From Streptomyces luomodiensis (lineage in GTDB: Bacteria > Actinomycetota > Actinomycetes > Streptomycetales > Streptomycetaceae): a DNA stretch of 64,000 nt. This document shows, piece after piece, positions 1 through 7,668 of the stretch (its first letter is position 1; each line of letters begins with the position of its first letter). A program made the position numbers and the translations under genes. Under the pieces are notes generated by a model. It made no database searches. It saw only the letters and a program-made list of their open reading frames with translations, and was not told the origin of the DNA. The stretch spans positions 5,952,001-6,016,000 of the forward strand of contig NZ_CP117522.1 of assembly GCF_031679605.1 (NCBI RefSeq), read 5' to 3'.

Positions 1-366
1 CAGCGCGCCGGCCGGGAACGCGGCGGCCACCAGCGCCGGATACGGCAGCCAGGGGGCGCCGATCCAGTACGCGGTCGCCACCGTGCCGCACACCGCGACG
101 ACGGGACGCAGGCCGTACCGGTCCAGCGCCGCCCCGACCAGGGGCGCGCCCAGCATGGTGCCGATGGTGCTCATGGTGGCGACGAACCCGGCGTCGATGT
201 AGCCGCGGTCGAGCCGGGTGACCACATGGAGGGTCAGGGTCAGGCTCATGGCGGCCGTCGGGAGGCGCGCCACGAACATCAACAGGATCGACCGCGCCAC
301 CCCCGGAATCGCGAGCACCTCGCGATAGGGCCGGCTGCCACGGGCGATCCGCGTACCCACGCTCAC
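1..366 (-). CDS. MFS transporter, N-terminal part (cut by window edge)
   Basis: Partial gene: about 122 N-terminal residues are visible and the rest lies left of the window. The translation begins VSVGTRIARGSRPYREVLAI and shows hydrophobic segments typical of major facilitator permeases (ARLPTAAMSLTLTLHVV; GFVATMSTIGTMLGAPLVGAALDRYGLRP), including the G-x-x-x-D-R-x-G-R-like loop between helices 2 and 3. The GTG start overlaps the stop of the upstream N-monooxygenase gene as GTGA, so the two are probably translationally coupled. An exporter for the product of this cluster is the simplest reading; the substrate cannot be inferred. Confidence 0.8.
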   Translation of the reverse strand, partial: MSVGTRIARGSRPYREVLAIPGVARSILLMFVARLPTAAMSLTLTLHVVTRLDRGYIDAGFVATMSTIGTMLGAPLVGAALDRYGLRPVVAVCGTVATAYWIGAPWLPYPALVAAAFPAGAL

Positions 367-1709
367 CGGGCCACGCCTCCTTCCACCCGGCGGGACCCGT
401 GGAGGTCCGGGCCGGGTCCGGTGCCGATCGGCGCGCTCCGGTCGAGGGAGACCGTGATGTCGTCGGCCTTGAGCCGGTAGTGCTCGTGATCGAGCAGGCT
501 GTTGATGATCACGGCGCTGCGCCAGCCCGCGAGTCCGAGCGTCGAGTCCGCCACTCCATGGCTGTGCTGTGCCGCGTTCTGCACGTAGATCCGGTTCGCG
601 TCGGGCCCGTCCCAGTGCACCCGGTAGTCGCTGCCCGTCTCGTACGCGTCCCCGGCCACCGGCATCCGGTCCCGCAGCGGCGCCATGAACTCGGGCAGCC
701 GGGACCGGTAGCCGGTGGCCAGCACCACGAGGTCGCACATCGACTCGCGGGTGGTCCCGGTGACCGTGTCCAGCAGGGCGGCACGGAAGTGGTCCGGTGT
801 CTCGGACAGGCCGGTCAGGCGTGCGCCGGCGAGCACTTCGTGGCTGAGCCCGCTGCGGGTCAGATAGTCCAGTTCGTACAGCCGGCGGTAGATCTGGGCG
901 AGGAGTTCGCCGGTGATCCCGGTGGTGGCCGAACGCTGCCGGTCCAGCAGCCCGGCACGGTGCTCGGCGGGCAGTTCGCGGAAGTACTCCACGAACCTCG
1001 GGTTGAACCATTCGTTGCTGAACGGCGAATCGTCCAGCGGCACCAGGCCGGAGCCGCCGGTCACCCAGGTGAACCTGCGCGGCCGGCCGGTCCGGCCGGA
1101 CAGCAGGTCCAGCGCCACCTCGCCCGCGCTCTGCCCGCCGCCCACCAGCAGGACGTCCTTGCCGTCGACCGGCAGTCCGCGGTCCAGGTGCTGGGAGGCG
1201 TGCCACAGGCGCGGGCTGTTGATGTCGCGCGCGCACTCCGGCACGTACGGGGCCTGCCCGACGCCGAGGACGATGCTCTCGGCCATCCGCGCACCCCGGG
1301 TGGTGCGCACCACGAACCGGCGGCCGTCGTGGTCCACCGACAGGACCGCCTCGTCGAGACAGACCCGCAGCAGCTGCGCGGCCCAGGCGAAGTACTGGTC
1401 GAACTCCTGCCTGCTCACATAGTCGCTGCTGGCGATGAGGTGCCGGTAGAGCCGGCCGTGCTCGTGCAGGAAGTTCATGAAGCTGAAGCGGGATCGCGGA
1501 TCGACCTGGCTGACCAGGTCCTTGGCCGCGCTGGCCTGCAACCTCGAACCGCACCACAGCAATCCGGGGTGCCATGCGACGGACTTGCGGGATTCCACGA
1601 CGCTGACCTGGACATCGCCGATCGGGTCGGCCAGCGCCGCGAGACTCAGGTTGGCGGGTCCGCCGCCAATGGCCAGGACCTTGGTGCAGTCACTTCGGTT
1701 CATCGCCAA
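363..1709 (-). CDS. FAD-dependent L-ornithine/L-lysine N-monooxygenase family protein
   Basis: Belongs to the SidA/IucD/PvdA family, flavoenzymes that N-hydroxylate amines with NADPH and O2. Visible features are the N-terminal FAD motif IGGGPANLSLAAL, the family signature around HPGLLW and FSFMNFLHEHGRLYRHL, a second nucleotide motif LLVGGGQSAGEVALDLL in mid protein, and ATGYRSRLPEF near the C terminus. Length (448 aa) is normal. The start is TTG at 1709 (AAGGA 6 nt upstream) or ATG at 1703. It sits between the OsmC gene and the MFS gene, with a GTGA overlap to the latter. It is a different enzyme from DesB at 52 kb, so the window has two N-hydroxylases. Which amine it oxidises is unknown; siderophore synthesis is possible but no NRPS or IucA/IucC gene is adjacent. 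Confidence 0.85.
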   Translation of the reverse strand: MAMNRSDCTKVLAIGGGPANLSLAALADPIGDVQVSVVESRKSVAWHPGLLWCGSRLQASAAKDLVSQVDPRSRFSFMNFLHEHGRLYRHLIASSDYVSRQEFDQYFAWAAQLLRVCLDEAVLSVDHDGRRFVVRTTRGARMAESIVLGVGQAPYVPECARDINSPRLWHASQHLDRGLPVDGKDVLLVGGGQSAGEVALDLLSGRTGRPRRFTWVTGGSGLVPLDDSPFSNEWFNPRFVEYFRELPAEHRAGLLDRQRSATTGITGELLAQIYRRLYELDYLTRSGLSHEVLAGARLTGLSETPDHFRAALLDTVTGTTRESMCDLVVLATGYRSRLPEFMAPLRDRMPVAGDAYETGSDYRVHWDGPDANRIYVQNAAQHSHGVADSTLGLAGWRSAVIINSLLDHEHYRLKADDITVSLDRSAPIGTGPGPDLHGSRRVEGGVAR

Positions 1710-1773
1710 ACCAATCCTTGAAATCGACTTTCCGGCGCGCCCGCCCGGCCCGCACCTCGCCCGTCCGGCGCGG

Positions 1774-2796
1774 CTACCGGCCGCCGGTCACCAGCGAAAT
1801 GTCCGCGATGTGCGGCCGTGAGATCAGGTCCCGGACCGCCGAAGCGGCGAAGGCGTTCATCACGACCTCGCCGACGCCGTGCTCGGACGCCAGCTTGGCG
1901 GGCGGGAACACCGTGCAGATGACGTCCTGGAGCGGAACGACGGCGTCCGCGTCCGACTGGAGCAGTCCCCGCACGTCCTCCCGCGCCTGTGCGGAGACCT
2001 CCCACACATGCCGCTCACCGGTCAGTCCGGCCGACAGCCGCCCCAGGTGCGCCGCGACGTCCGCGGCCAGCCCCATCAGCAGGTACTCCTGCGGGTTCGG
2101 CCCCCAGTCGACGCCGGTCAGCTGCTTCGGCGCGTCGACCCGCAGCGCCGGGCCGTCGGAGCCCACGGCCTTCGCCTCCAGCTGGGTGCTGCTCACCCAG
2201 CGCACCCGGCAGCTCGCCGCCGGACCGGCGGCCACGGCCTCCGGGGCGTCCGGTACGGCTGGGGCCTCCGGGGTGTCCGGGGCGTCCGTCGGCTGGCCGG
2301 CCGGGCCGGAGGCGCGGACCAGCTCCACCGCCACCGGATGCGTCAGCGTGGTGCAGTTGGGGCTGAAGTTGCGCATCTGCTCGACCAGTTCCGCGAGGAC
2401 CTGATCGTCCGCACTGCCGTCCATGTCGATGCGACACCGCACCGGCTCCGCCGGGTGGTCGTAGTCGATCAGCATCTCCACGCCGTCGAACTCCACGCCG
2501 CGCGCACTGCCACCGCCGACCAGCGTGGTCAGCGCGCAGGACCCGATGCCGGTGAGGGCGAAGTCCATCGGCGACGCCCCGCCGCACGGGTCGTCGCCCG
2601 CGCTGTCGTCGACCTCGAAGCGGAAACTCCGCGCCGACTTGACCGTGCCCAGCAGGGCCGGTGCGATCCAGGCGGACAGTCCGCGCCGCGGTGACCACTT
2701 CGCCCTCGCCGTGTAGACGTAGGCCGCCTCCGCCGGGTCGTGCCGTATCTCGTGCACGACCTCGCTGAATCCGGCGGTGTTGAAGCTGTTCCTCAT
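1774..2796 (-). CDS. Tandem-domain OsmC-like protein
   Basis: 340 aa, about twice a normal OsmC/Ohr protein. Residues roughly 1-150 form a first OsmC fold with GGASPMDFALTGIGSCALTTL and a later SPNCTTLTHPV, each carrying a cysteine where OsmC enzymes have their peroxidatic/resolving pair. An Ala/Pro/Asp-rich linker (GQPTDAPDTPEAPAVPDAPE) follows. The second half (GPNPQEYLLMGLAADVAAHL onward) looks like another OsmC fold but has Ala where the first Cys would be. OsmC proteins reduce organic or sulfur-bound peroxides. ATG overlaps the stop of the upstream PLP enzyme (ATGA at 2793-2796). A role protecting against or processing a thiol/persulfide intermediate is inference. Confidence 0.75.
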   Translation of the reverse strand: MRNSFNTAGFSEVVHEIRHDPAEAAYVYTARAKWSPRRGLSAWIAPALLGTVKSARSFRFEVDDSAGDDPCGGASPMDFALTGIGSCALTTLVGGGSARGVEFDGVEMLIDYDHPAEPVRCRIDMDGSADDQVLAELVEQMRNFSPNCTTLTHPVAVELVRASGPAGQPTDAPDTPEAPAVPDAPEAVAAGPAASCRVRWVSSTQLEAKAVGSDGPALRVDAPKQLTGVDWGPNPQEYLLMGLAADVAAHLGRLSAGLTGERHVWEVSAQAREDVRGLLQSDADAVVPLQDVICTVFPPAKLASEHGVGEVVMNAFAASAVRDLISRPHIADISLVTGGR

Positions 2797-4124
2797 CGCT
2801 GCTGCTCCTCGTCGGTCGCGTCGAGGCCGGTCGCGTCGAGCGCGCTGCCCAGGTCACGGATCAGGTCAGCCGCGTTCTCGATCCCCGCCGAGAACCGCAC
2901 GAGCCCGGGGTGGATGCCGATCAGCGACCGCTGCCGGGACGTGAGCGAGCTGTGCGAGGTGTTGCTCGGCATGCTCACCAGCGACTCGACCCCGCCGAGG
3001 CTGGTGGCGACGTGGGGGATCGTCAGCCGGGACATGAAGTCCAGGGCCGCCTTGTCACCGCCGCGCACCTCGAAGCTGACCATGCCGCCGTAGCCGCGGT
3101 AGTCCTCGCGTGCCAGGCCGGCGTAGCGGTCACCACCGAGATCCGGGTGGTGGACGGCGGCCACCCGCTCATGGCCGGCCAGGAACCGGGCGATCTCCCG
3201 CGCGTTGTCGTTCTGCGCCCTGATCCGCAGCGGCAGGGTCTTGAGGCCGCGCTCCAGCAGGAAGCAGGCCAGCGGTTCCAGCGTGCCGCCGAACCGGAGC
3301 ACCTGCGTCCAGATGCGGTCCAGGAACTTGCGCCGTCCCACGACCGCGCCCGCCGTCAGATCGCTGTGGCCGCCCAGGTACTTGGTCGCGCTGTGCACGA
3401 CGATGTGCGCGCCCAGATCCAGCGGACGCATGTTCACCGGGGTGAGGAAGGTGTTGTCCACCACCAGCAGGGCGTTCGCCTCGTCGGCGATACGGGCGAT
3501 CTCACGGATCGGCGGGGCCTTGAGCAGCGGATTGGTCAGCGTCTCGAAGAACAGCAGCTGGGTCTCCGGCCGCACCGCGGCCCGGATCGCGTCGAGATCG
3601 GTGGGGTCGACGAAGGACACCTCCCGCCCGGCGGAGGGCATGTCCTCGTGCAGCAGGTTGTACGTTCCGCCGTACACGTCGTACGCCGAGATGATGTGGC
3701 TTCCGGCGTTCGTCAGGGCGTAGATCGTGCTCGCTATCGCGCTCATCCCGGAGGAGGTCACGACGCTGCTCCGGGTGCCCTCCAGCGCGGCGATCTTCTC
3801 CTGCACCGACCACTGCGTCGGATTGCCGTAACGGGTGTAGATCGGGACGTCCCGGATCGCTCCGTCGGAGAAGGCCGCGTAACTGCTCTCGTCCAGCAGG
3901 AAGGTGCTGGTCTGGAAGATCGGCGTGCCGACGCTGCCCGTGATCGGGTCCTGGTAGGTGCCCGCGTGCACCGCGAGCGTTTCCGGCGAGACATCCCGGG
4001 ACAGGAACCGGTGCTGGGCCGAGACCGGCCCCGCGAAACGCGACCGGGTCAGGTCGTTGAACCAGTGGGCGTCGCTGTTCCTGCCCTCTTCGAAGCCGAT
4101 CGCGGCACGGTTGTAATTATCCAC
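2793..4124 (-). CDS. Cys/Met metabolism PLP-dependent enzyme (cystathionine gamma-synthase/lyase type)
   Basis: Fold-type I PLP enzyme of the Cys_Met_Meta_PP family (cystathionine gamma-lyase, gamma-synthase, methionine gamma-lyase, O-acetylhomoserine sulfhydrylase). Evidence: ETLAVHAG near the start, YTRYGNPTQWSVQEKIAALEG, SSGMSAIASTIYALTNAGSHI, VVDNTFLTPVNMRPLDLGAHIVVHSATKYLGGHSD with the Schiff-base Lys in SATKYLGGHSD, and the C-terminal VRFSAGIENAADLIRDL. I chose GTG at 4124 because AAGGA lies just before it; the in-frame TTG at 4178 has no ribosome site. 443 aa. First gene of the leftward operon. Which C-S bond it makes or breaks cannot be told from sequence. Confidence 0.85.
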   Translation of the reverse strand: MDNYNRAAIGFEEGRNSDAHWFNDLTRSRFAGPVSAQHRFLSRDVSPETLAVHAGTYQDPITGSVGTPIFQTSTFLLDESSYAAFSDGAIRDVPIYTRYGNPTQWSVQEKIAALEGTRSSVVTSSGMSAIASTIYALTNAGSHIISAYDVYGGTYNLLHEDMPSAGREVSFVDPTDLDAIRAAVRPETQLLFFETLTNPLLKAPPIREIARIADEANALLVVDNTFLTPVNMRPLDLGAHIVVHSATKYLGGHSDLTAGAVVGRRKFLDRIWTQVLRFGGTLEPLACFLLERGLKTLPLRIRAQNDNAREIARFLAGHERVAAVHHPDLGGDRYAGLAREDYRGYGGMVSFEVRGGDKAALDFMSRLTIPHVATSLGGVESLVSMPSNTSHSSLTSRQRSLIGIHPGLVRFSAGIENAADLIRDLGSALDATGLDATDEEQQR

Positions 4125-4476
4125 GTCATCCTTCGGTTCGGTTCGCGGGAACGAATTCTGCTGATGTCGCCGTGGCAACGTATCAGGGCGTCCATCGACG
4201 GCTTATGAATAAGTTGTCGACGCGTTGTCAACGACGGATGACACGCCTCGCGCGAAACCCGGACCGAAAAGAAGCGGAGGGCCGACCTTGACATTTTCGA
4301 CCGCGGCGGACCACGGTAGAAGGCGTTGACGAGTCGGCGTAAATTCACCCACCGTCATCCGGTCGACCCCGCGCGCGCCCGGTTGTGGACCCGGTATGAG
4401 CCGCGGCGGTCACAGGTATGGGGGAACAGAAAACGTAAGCAGCACCGCATGTGCGCAACGCGGTCAAGGAGGCTCG
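4125..4476. promoter_or_regulatory. Divergent intergenic region with imperfect palindrome
   Basis: Separates the leftward PLP-enzyme operon from the rightward dioxygenase operon, so both promoters should lie here. Positions 4213-4232 form a 20-bp imperfect palindrome (GTTG...CAAC ends, 16 of 20 positions symmetrical) that could be a shared operator. TTGACA at 4288-4293 is a good -35 for the rightward operon, though no convincing -10 follows at the right distance. No gene seen. Confidence 0.4.
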
Positions 4477-5409
4477 GTGAAATCAGCGCAGCAAGATTCC
4501 GCGATCTCCGTACTGGCGGACATCAAGAAGCGATACGTTCACGACCGGTCAGTCTTCATACCCGGCCGTCAGATGAAGGAACTCCTGACATTTCTCGGAG
4601 CGAGTCCGGAGGACGTCGAGAAGCTCCGGACGGCGAGTGAATCGCTGAAGGACGACCCCACCCTGCCGTTCCGGAAGACCCAGAACGGCCGTTTTTGTCT
4701 GGACAGCGGCAGCCGGCGGGTGTCCCGTCTCGAATCCCAGCCCTTCGTCCTCTCCAGTGAGGAGGACTTCGTCCGTCACGACTCCGGTGAGTTGCGGCGC
4801 TTCCATGAAATCCAGAACGACCTGGCGCTGAACCCGGCGCTGCACGCCCTCTTCGCGCTGAAGTTCCTCCTCATCCACGGCATGGACACGGTGCACCGGC
4901 CGCTGCTGGCGTACGACTCCGCCCAGTGGATATGCACCCTGTTCAACATCCGCACCACCACGGATGTCAGTCTGCTGGGCGAACCCGCCCTCGAAGGCGT
5001 GCACAGCGACGGTGTGGACCACACCATGACCACCTTCCTGGGGTGCAGCAACATGACCGACGACAGCGCGACGACCTTCATTCACGACATGCGTGAGAAG
5101 AACGCCGTGCGCTGGAACGAAACGTCGCCGGAACTGGTCGTGGGCACCGCACGGCACGGCGATTTCCTGGACACCCTGCTCCTGGTGGACCACGAGCGCA
5201 AGCACAGCGTCTCTCCCGTGTACACCATCGACCCCGACCAGCCCGCGGACCGGGACATGCTGATTTTCTTCACCAGGCGGCCGGCCCTGAAGGGACATGT
5301 CTCCTATCCGTACGACTCCATGACGGCACACCGGTCCCTGCCCATGTCGGCCGATCTCCCGTTGCTGGATCTGGACAGCGAACGCGAGCACGTCCCGGTC
5401 GGCTCCTGA
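4477..5409 (+). CDS. 2-oxoglutarate/Fe(II) dioxygenase, PF10014-like amino-acid hydroxylase
   Basis: Resembles the 2OG-Fe dioxygenase family that includes the Bacillus L-isoleucine 4-hydroxylase. The motif PALEGVHSDGVDHTM gives H176 and D178, and KHSVSPVY supplies H243, making the 2-His-1-carboxylate iron site. IFFTRRPALKGH near the end could bind 2-oxoglutarate. The GTG at 4477 is preceded by AAGGAGG at ideal spacing, so the N-terminal extension of the longest ORF (from 4396) is not used; 310 aa. The first ~110 residues before the catalytic core are less typical. First of three rightward genes with the GFA and C-S lyase genes. Probable role: hydroxylating a free amino acid or amino-acid intermediate of this cluster; the substrate is unknown. 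Confidence 0.75.
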   Translation: MKSAQQDSAISVLADIKKRYVHDRSVFIPGRQMKELLTFLGASPEDVEKLRTASESLKDDPTLPFRKTQNGRFCLDSGSRRVSRLESQPFVLSSEEDFVRHDSGELRRFHEIQNDLALNPALHALFALKFLLIHGMDTVHRPLLAYDSAQWICTLFNIRTTTDVSLLGEPALEGVHSDGVDHTMTTFLGCSNMTDDSATTFIHDMREKNAVRWNETSPELVVGTARHGDFLDTLLLVDHERKHSVSPVYTIDPDQPADRDMLIFFTRRPALKGHVSYPYDSMTAHRSLPMSADLPLLDLDSEREHVPVGS

Positions 5410-5446
5410 ACCCAAGCCGGGCATCGTCCAGGAAGGAGTCGTCACG

Positions 5447-5905
5447 ATGTCTGATGAACCACGCTCTGAACAACCAGGCTCTGCTGAACCACGTGCGGAA
5501 ACCGAGGCCGTCGAACGCGTCTGGTACGACGGGAGCTGCCACTGCGGCGGGGTGAAATTCTCCGCGGCGGCCAGCCGCAACCTGACCATCACCCTGTGCA
5601 ACTGCGGTATCTGCTTCAAATCGGGACACCAGGAGCTGATGGTGCCCGAGGAGCGGTTCACCCTGCACGAGGGGCAGCAGTATCTGAAGCCCTACCGTTT
5701 CGGCAACTGCATCGCCGACCACACATTCTGCGCGGTCTGCGGAATCATGCCGTTCTACCGTCCGCGTTCGCACCCGACCGGCTATTTCAGCGTCAACGCG
5801 CGCTGCCTCGACCTCGACCAGGCCGTCAACATCGAATACGTCGAGTTCGACGGACAGAACTGGGAAGAGGCCATGGCGGCCGGCCAGCACGTACTGACCG
5901 AATGA
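5447..5905 (+). CDS. GFA-family zinc protein (glutathione-dependent formaldehyde-activating-like)
   Basis: 152 aa with the GFA/CENP-V zinc fold: CHCGGV (C31, C33), LCNCGICFKSGH (C51, C53, C56) and TFCAVCGIMPFY (two more Cys) match the ligand pattern of the structural and catalytic zinc sites. The family was named for S-hydroxymethylglutathione formation, but most members have unknown substrates and often handle thiol adducts. RBS AGGAAGGAG precedes the ATG. The stop overlaps the next start as ATGA. The first ~25 residues are charged and low in complexity. In a cluster rich in sulfur-handling enzymes, a thiohemiacetal-type substrate is conceivable (inference). Confidence 0.8.
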   Translation: MSDEPRSEQPGSAEPRAETEAVERVWYDGSCHCGGVKFSAAASRNLTITLCNCGICFKSGHQELMVPEERFTLHEGQQYLKPYRFGNCIADHTFCAVCGIMPFYRPRSHPTGYFSVNARCLDLDQAVNIEYVEFDGQNWEEAMAAGQHVLTE

Positions 5906-7122
5906 CGAGTGCGGTGAACACACTGACAAGTGGTGCCCCGGTGACGGCACGGCCCTCGCTCGACGTCGACCGCGTCACCGTCGAGTCGCTCCGCGAACTC
6001 GGCCAGCTCAAATGGGCGCTGGCCGGACCGGACCGGCTCGCGGCATGCGTCGCGGAAACCGACTTCGGGACCGCGCCGGCCGTCACCGGGGCGTTGCGGG
6101 ACGCGATCGAGCGGAACATGACCGGCTACCCGACGCCGGTCCTGTCGGCCGAACTGGCCGCGGCGTGCGCCGCCTGGCAGCGGGAGAGATACGGGTGGGC
6201 GGTGGCACCGGAGGACGTCCGGCCGCTGCCCGACGTCATCCGGGCCCTGCACGTGGCCATCGCCCGCTTCTCCCGGCCCGGCTCACCGGTGATCGTCCCG
6301 GTACCGGCCTATGCGCCGTTCCTGCTGGTCCCGCGGCTGCTGGGGCGGCAGGTGTACCAGGTCGAGCTGGTCCGCTCCGGCGGCCGGTACGGCTATGACC
6401 TCGACGCCCTGGAGCGCGCGTACGCGGCCGGCGGCCACATGCTCGTGCTCTGCAACCCGCACAACCCGGTCGGCCGCGTCATGGAGGCCGCCGAACTGGT
6501 CGCGATCAGCGAGGTCGTCGAACGGCACGGCGGCCGGGTGTTCGCCGACGAGGTGCACGCGCCGCTGGTCTACGCGGGCGCCCGCCATGTGCCGTACGCC
6601 TCCACCTCGGACGCGGCCGCGGCCCACGCCATCACGGCCACCTCGGCCTCGAAGGCGTGGAACCTGGCCGGGCTGAAATGCGCCCAGGTGCTGCTCAGCA
6701 ATGACGCGGACCGGCGGCGCTGGGACGCGCTGGGGCGGCTGGACACCGACGGCACCGCCACCCTGGGCATGATCGCCGCGACGACGGCCTACCGGGAGGG
6801 CGGCCCCTGGCTGGACGAGCTGCTCGCCCGGCTCGACCGGAACCGGCGTCTGCTGGGCGAGCTGCTGGACGAGCGGCTGCCGACCGTGCGCTACCAGCCG
6901 CCCGAGGGCACCTTCCTCGGCTGGCTCGACTTCCGCGGCCACCGGCCGCCGGCGGCCGACCTCGCGGAGTTCTTCGCCGAGCGGGCCGCGGTCACCCTCA
7001 CCGACGGGGGCAGCTGCGGTCCGCCGGGGGAGGGGTTCGTACGTCTCAACTTCGCCACCACACCGGAGGTGCTCACCGAGATAGTGGCCCGGCTGGCGGG
7101 CGCGCTGCGCTCCCTGACGTGA
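5902..7122 (+). CDS. MalY/PatB-type PLP-dependent C-S beta-lyase / aminotransferase
   Basis: 406 aa, class I/II aminotransferase fold. The start ATG overlaps the GFA stop (ATGA), ruling out the upstream extension of the longest ORF. Features: FGTAPAVTGALRDAIERNMTGYPTP (MalY/PatB-specific N terminus), CNPHNPVGRVMEAAEL, FADEVHAPLVY, and SASKAWNLAGLKCAQVLL holding the Schiff-base Lys. PatB proteins cleave the C-S bond of cysteine conjugates to thiol, pyruvate and ammonia, and some are transaminases. Third gene of the rightward operon. Together with the cystathionine-lyase-like gene and OsmC it points to sulfur chemistry. Confidence 0.85.
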   Translation: MTSAVNTLTSGAPVTARPSLDVDRVTVESLRELGQLKWALAGPDRLAACVAETDFGTAPAVTGALRDAIERNMTGYPTPVLSAELAAACAAWQRERYGWAVAPEDVRPLPDVIRALHVAIARFSRPGSPVIVPVPAYAPFLLVPRLLGRQVYQVELVRSGGRYGYDLDALERAYAAGGHMLVLCNPHNPVGRVMEAAELVAISEVVERHGGRVFADEVHAPLVYAGARHVPYASTSDAAAAHAITATSASKAWNLAGLKCAQVLLSNDADRRRWDALGRLDTDGTATLGMIAATTAYREGGPWLDELLARLDRNRRLLGELLDERLPTVRYQPPEGTFLGWLDFRGHRPPAADLAEFFAERAAVTLTDGGSCGPPGEGFVRLNFATTPEVLTEIVARLAGALRSLT

Positions 7123-7163
7123 GGTGACGCGACGGGACGTGAGGTGGCGCGAGGTGAGGTGGC

Positions 7164-7460
7164 TCAGCCGGTGGCCTTGGCGACGATGCGGTCGATCTCC
7201 TCCCGGCCGAAAGCCGGCAGGGTCGTGGACCGGACGTTGCCCGCCCCGGCGAGCTGGAGGAGCGACGCGGTGACGGTTTCGGCGTCGGGGGCCTCGATGA
7301 CGGCCACGAGGTCGTACGGGCCCACGGTCCAGTAGATGTCCCGGAGCTTCGCCCCGAGCTTCTGGAGCCCGGCGGCGAATGCCTCGGACCGCCGCACGGT
7401 GTCCTTGTAGTCGCGGACTCCCTGCTCGGTCCAGTTCAGCAGCGTGACAAACGTGGGCAT
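7164..7460 (-). CDS. GYD domain-containing protein
   Basis: 98 aa. MPTFVTLLNWTEQGVRDYKDT at the start and YWTVGPYDLVAVIEAPD match the GYD family, small ferredoxin-like-fold proteins of unknown function common in Streptomyces. ATG at 7460 is preceded by GGAGGTGGAAGG; a longer frame continues upstream but has no better start. It converges with the C-S lyase gene (41-bp gap with no clear terminator) and diverges from the epoxide hydrolase. Confidence 0.8.
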   Translation of the reverse strand: MPTFVTLLNWTEQGVRDYKDTVRRSEAFAAGLQKLGAKLRDIYWTVGPYDLVAVIEAPDAETVTASLLQLAGAGNVRSTTLPAFGREEIDRIVAKATG

Positions 7461-7668
7461 GGCCTTCCACCTCCGGGACGGGGGGCACCTTGCGAGGACC
7501 ATCCTGGGCGTACGGCCGTGCACCCGCCCGCCAGCGCGGCGGAACGGGTGACGGGGCGGGACGGCTCGCGGGCCCGGTTTGCCGAACCGGCAACAGACGT
7601 CGTTCCCGCCGTGGACCAGGCGGCATGATCGACGCTGTTGCCCCTGGTCGACGCCCCCGGAGAGAGCC

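Noticed and set aside
363..1709. Calling the first cluster a siderophore locus because of the N-monooxygenase
   Set aside because: No NRPS, IucA/IucC, transporter-binding protein or iron box nearby; the iron box and NIS genes are at 48-57 kb.
399..1721. Long plus-strand ORF opposite the N-monooxygenase
   Set aside because: Antisense shadow: low-complexity Val/Gly/Arg composition and no ribosome site, while the minus strand is a clear enzyme.
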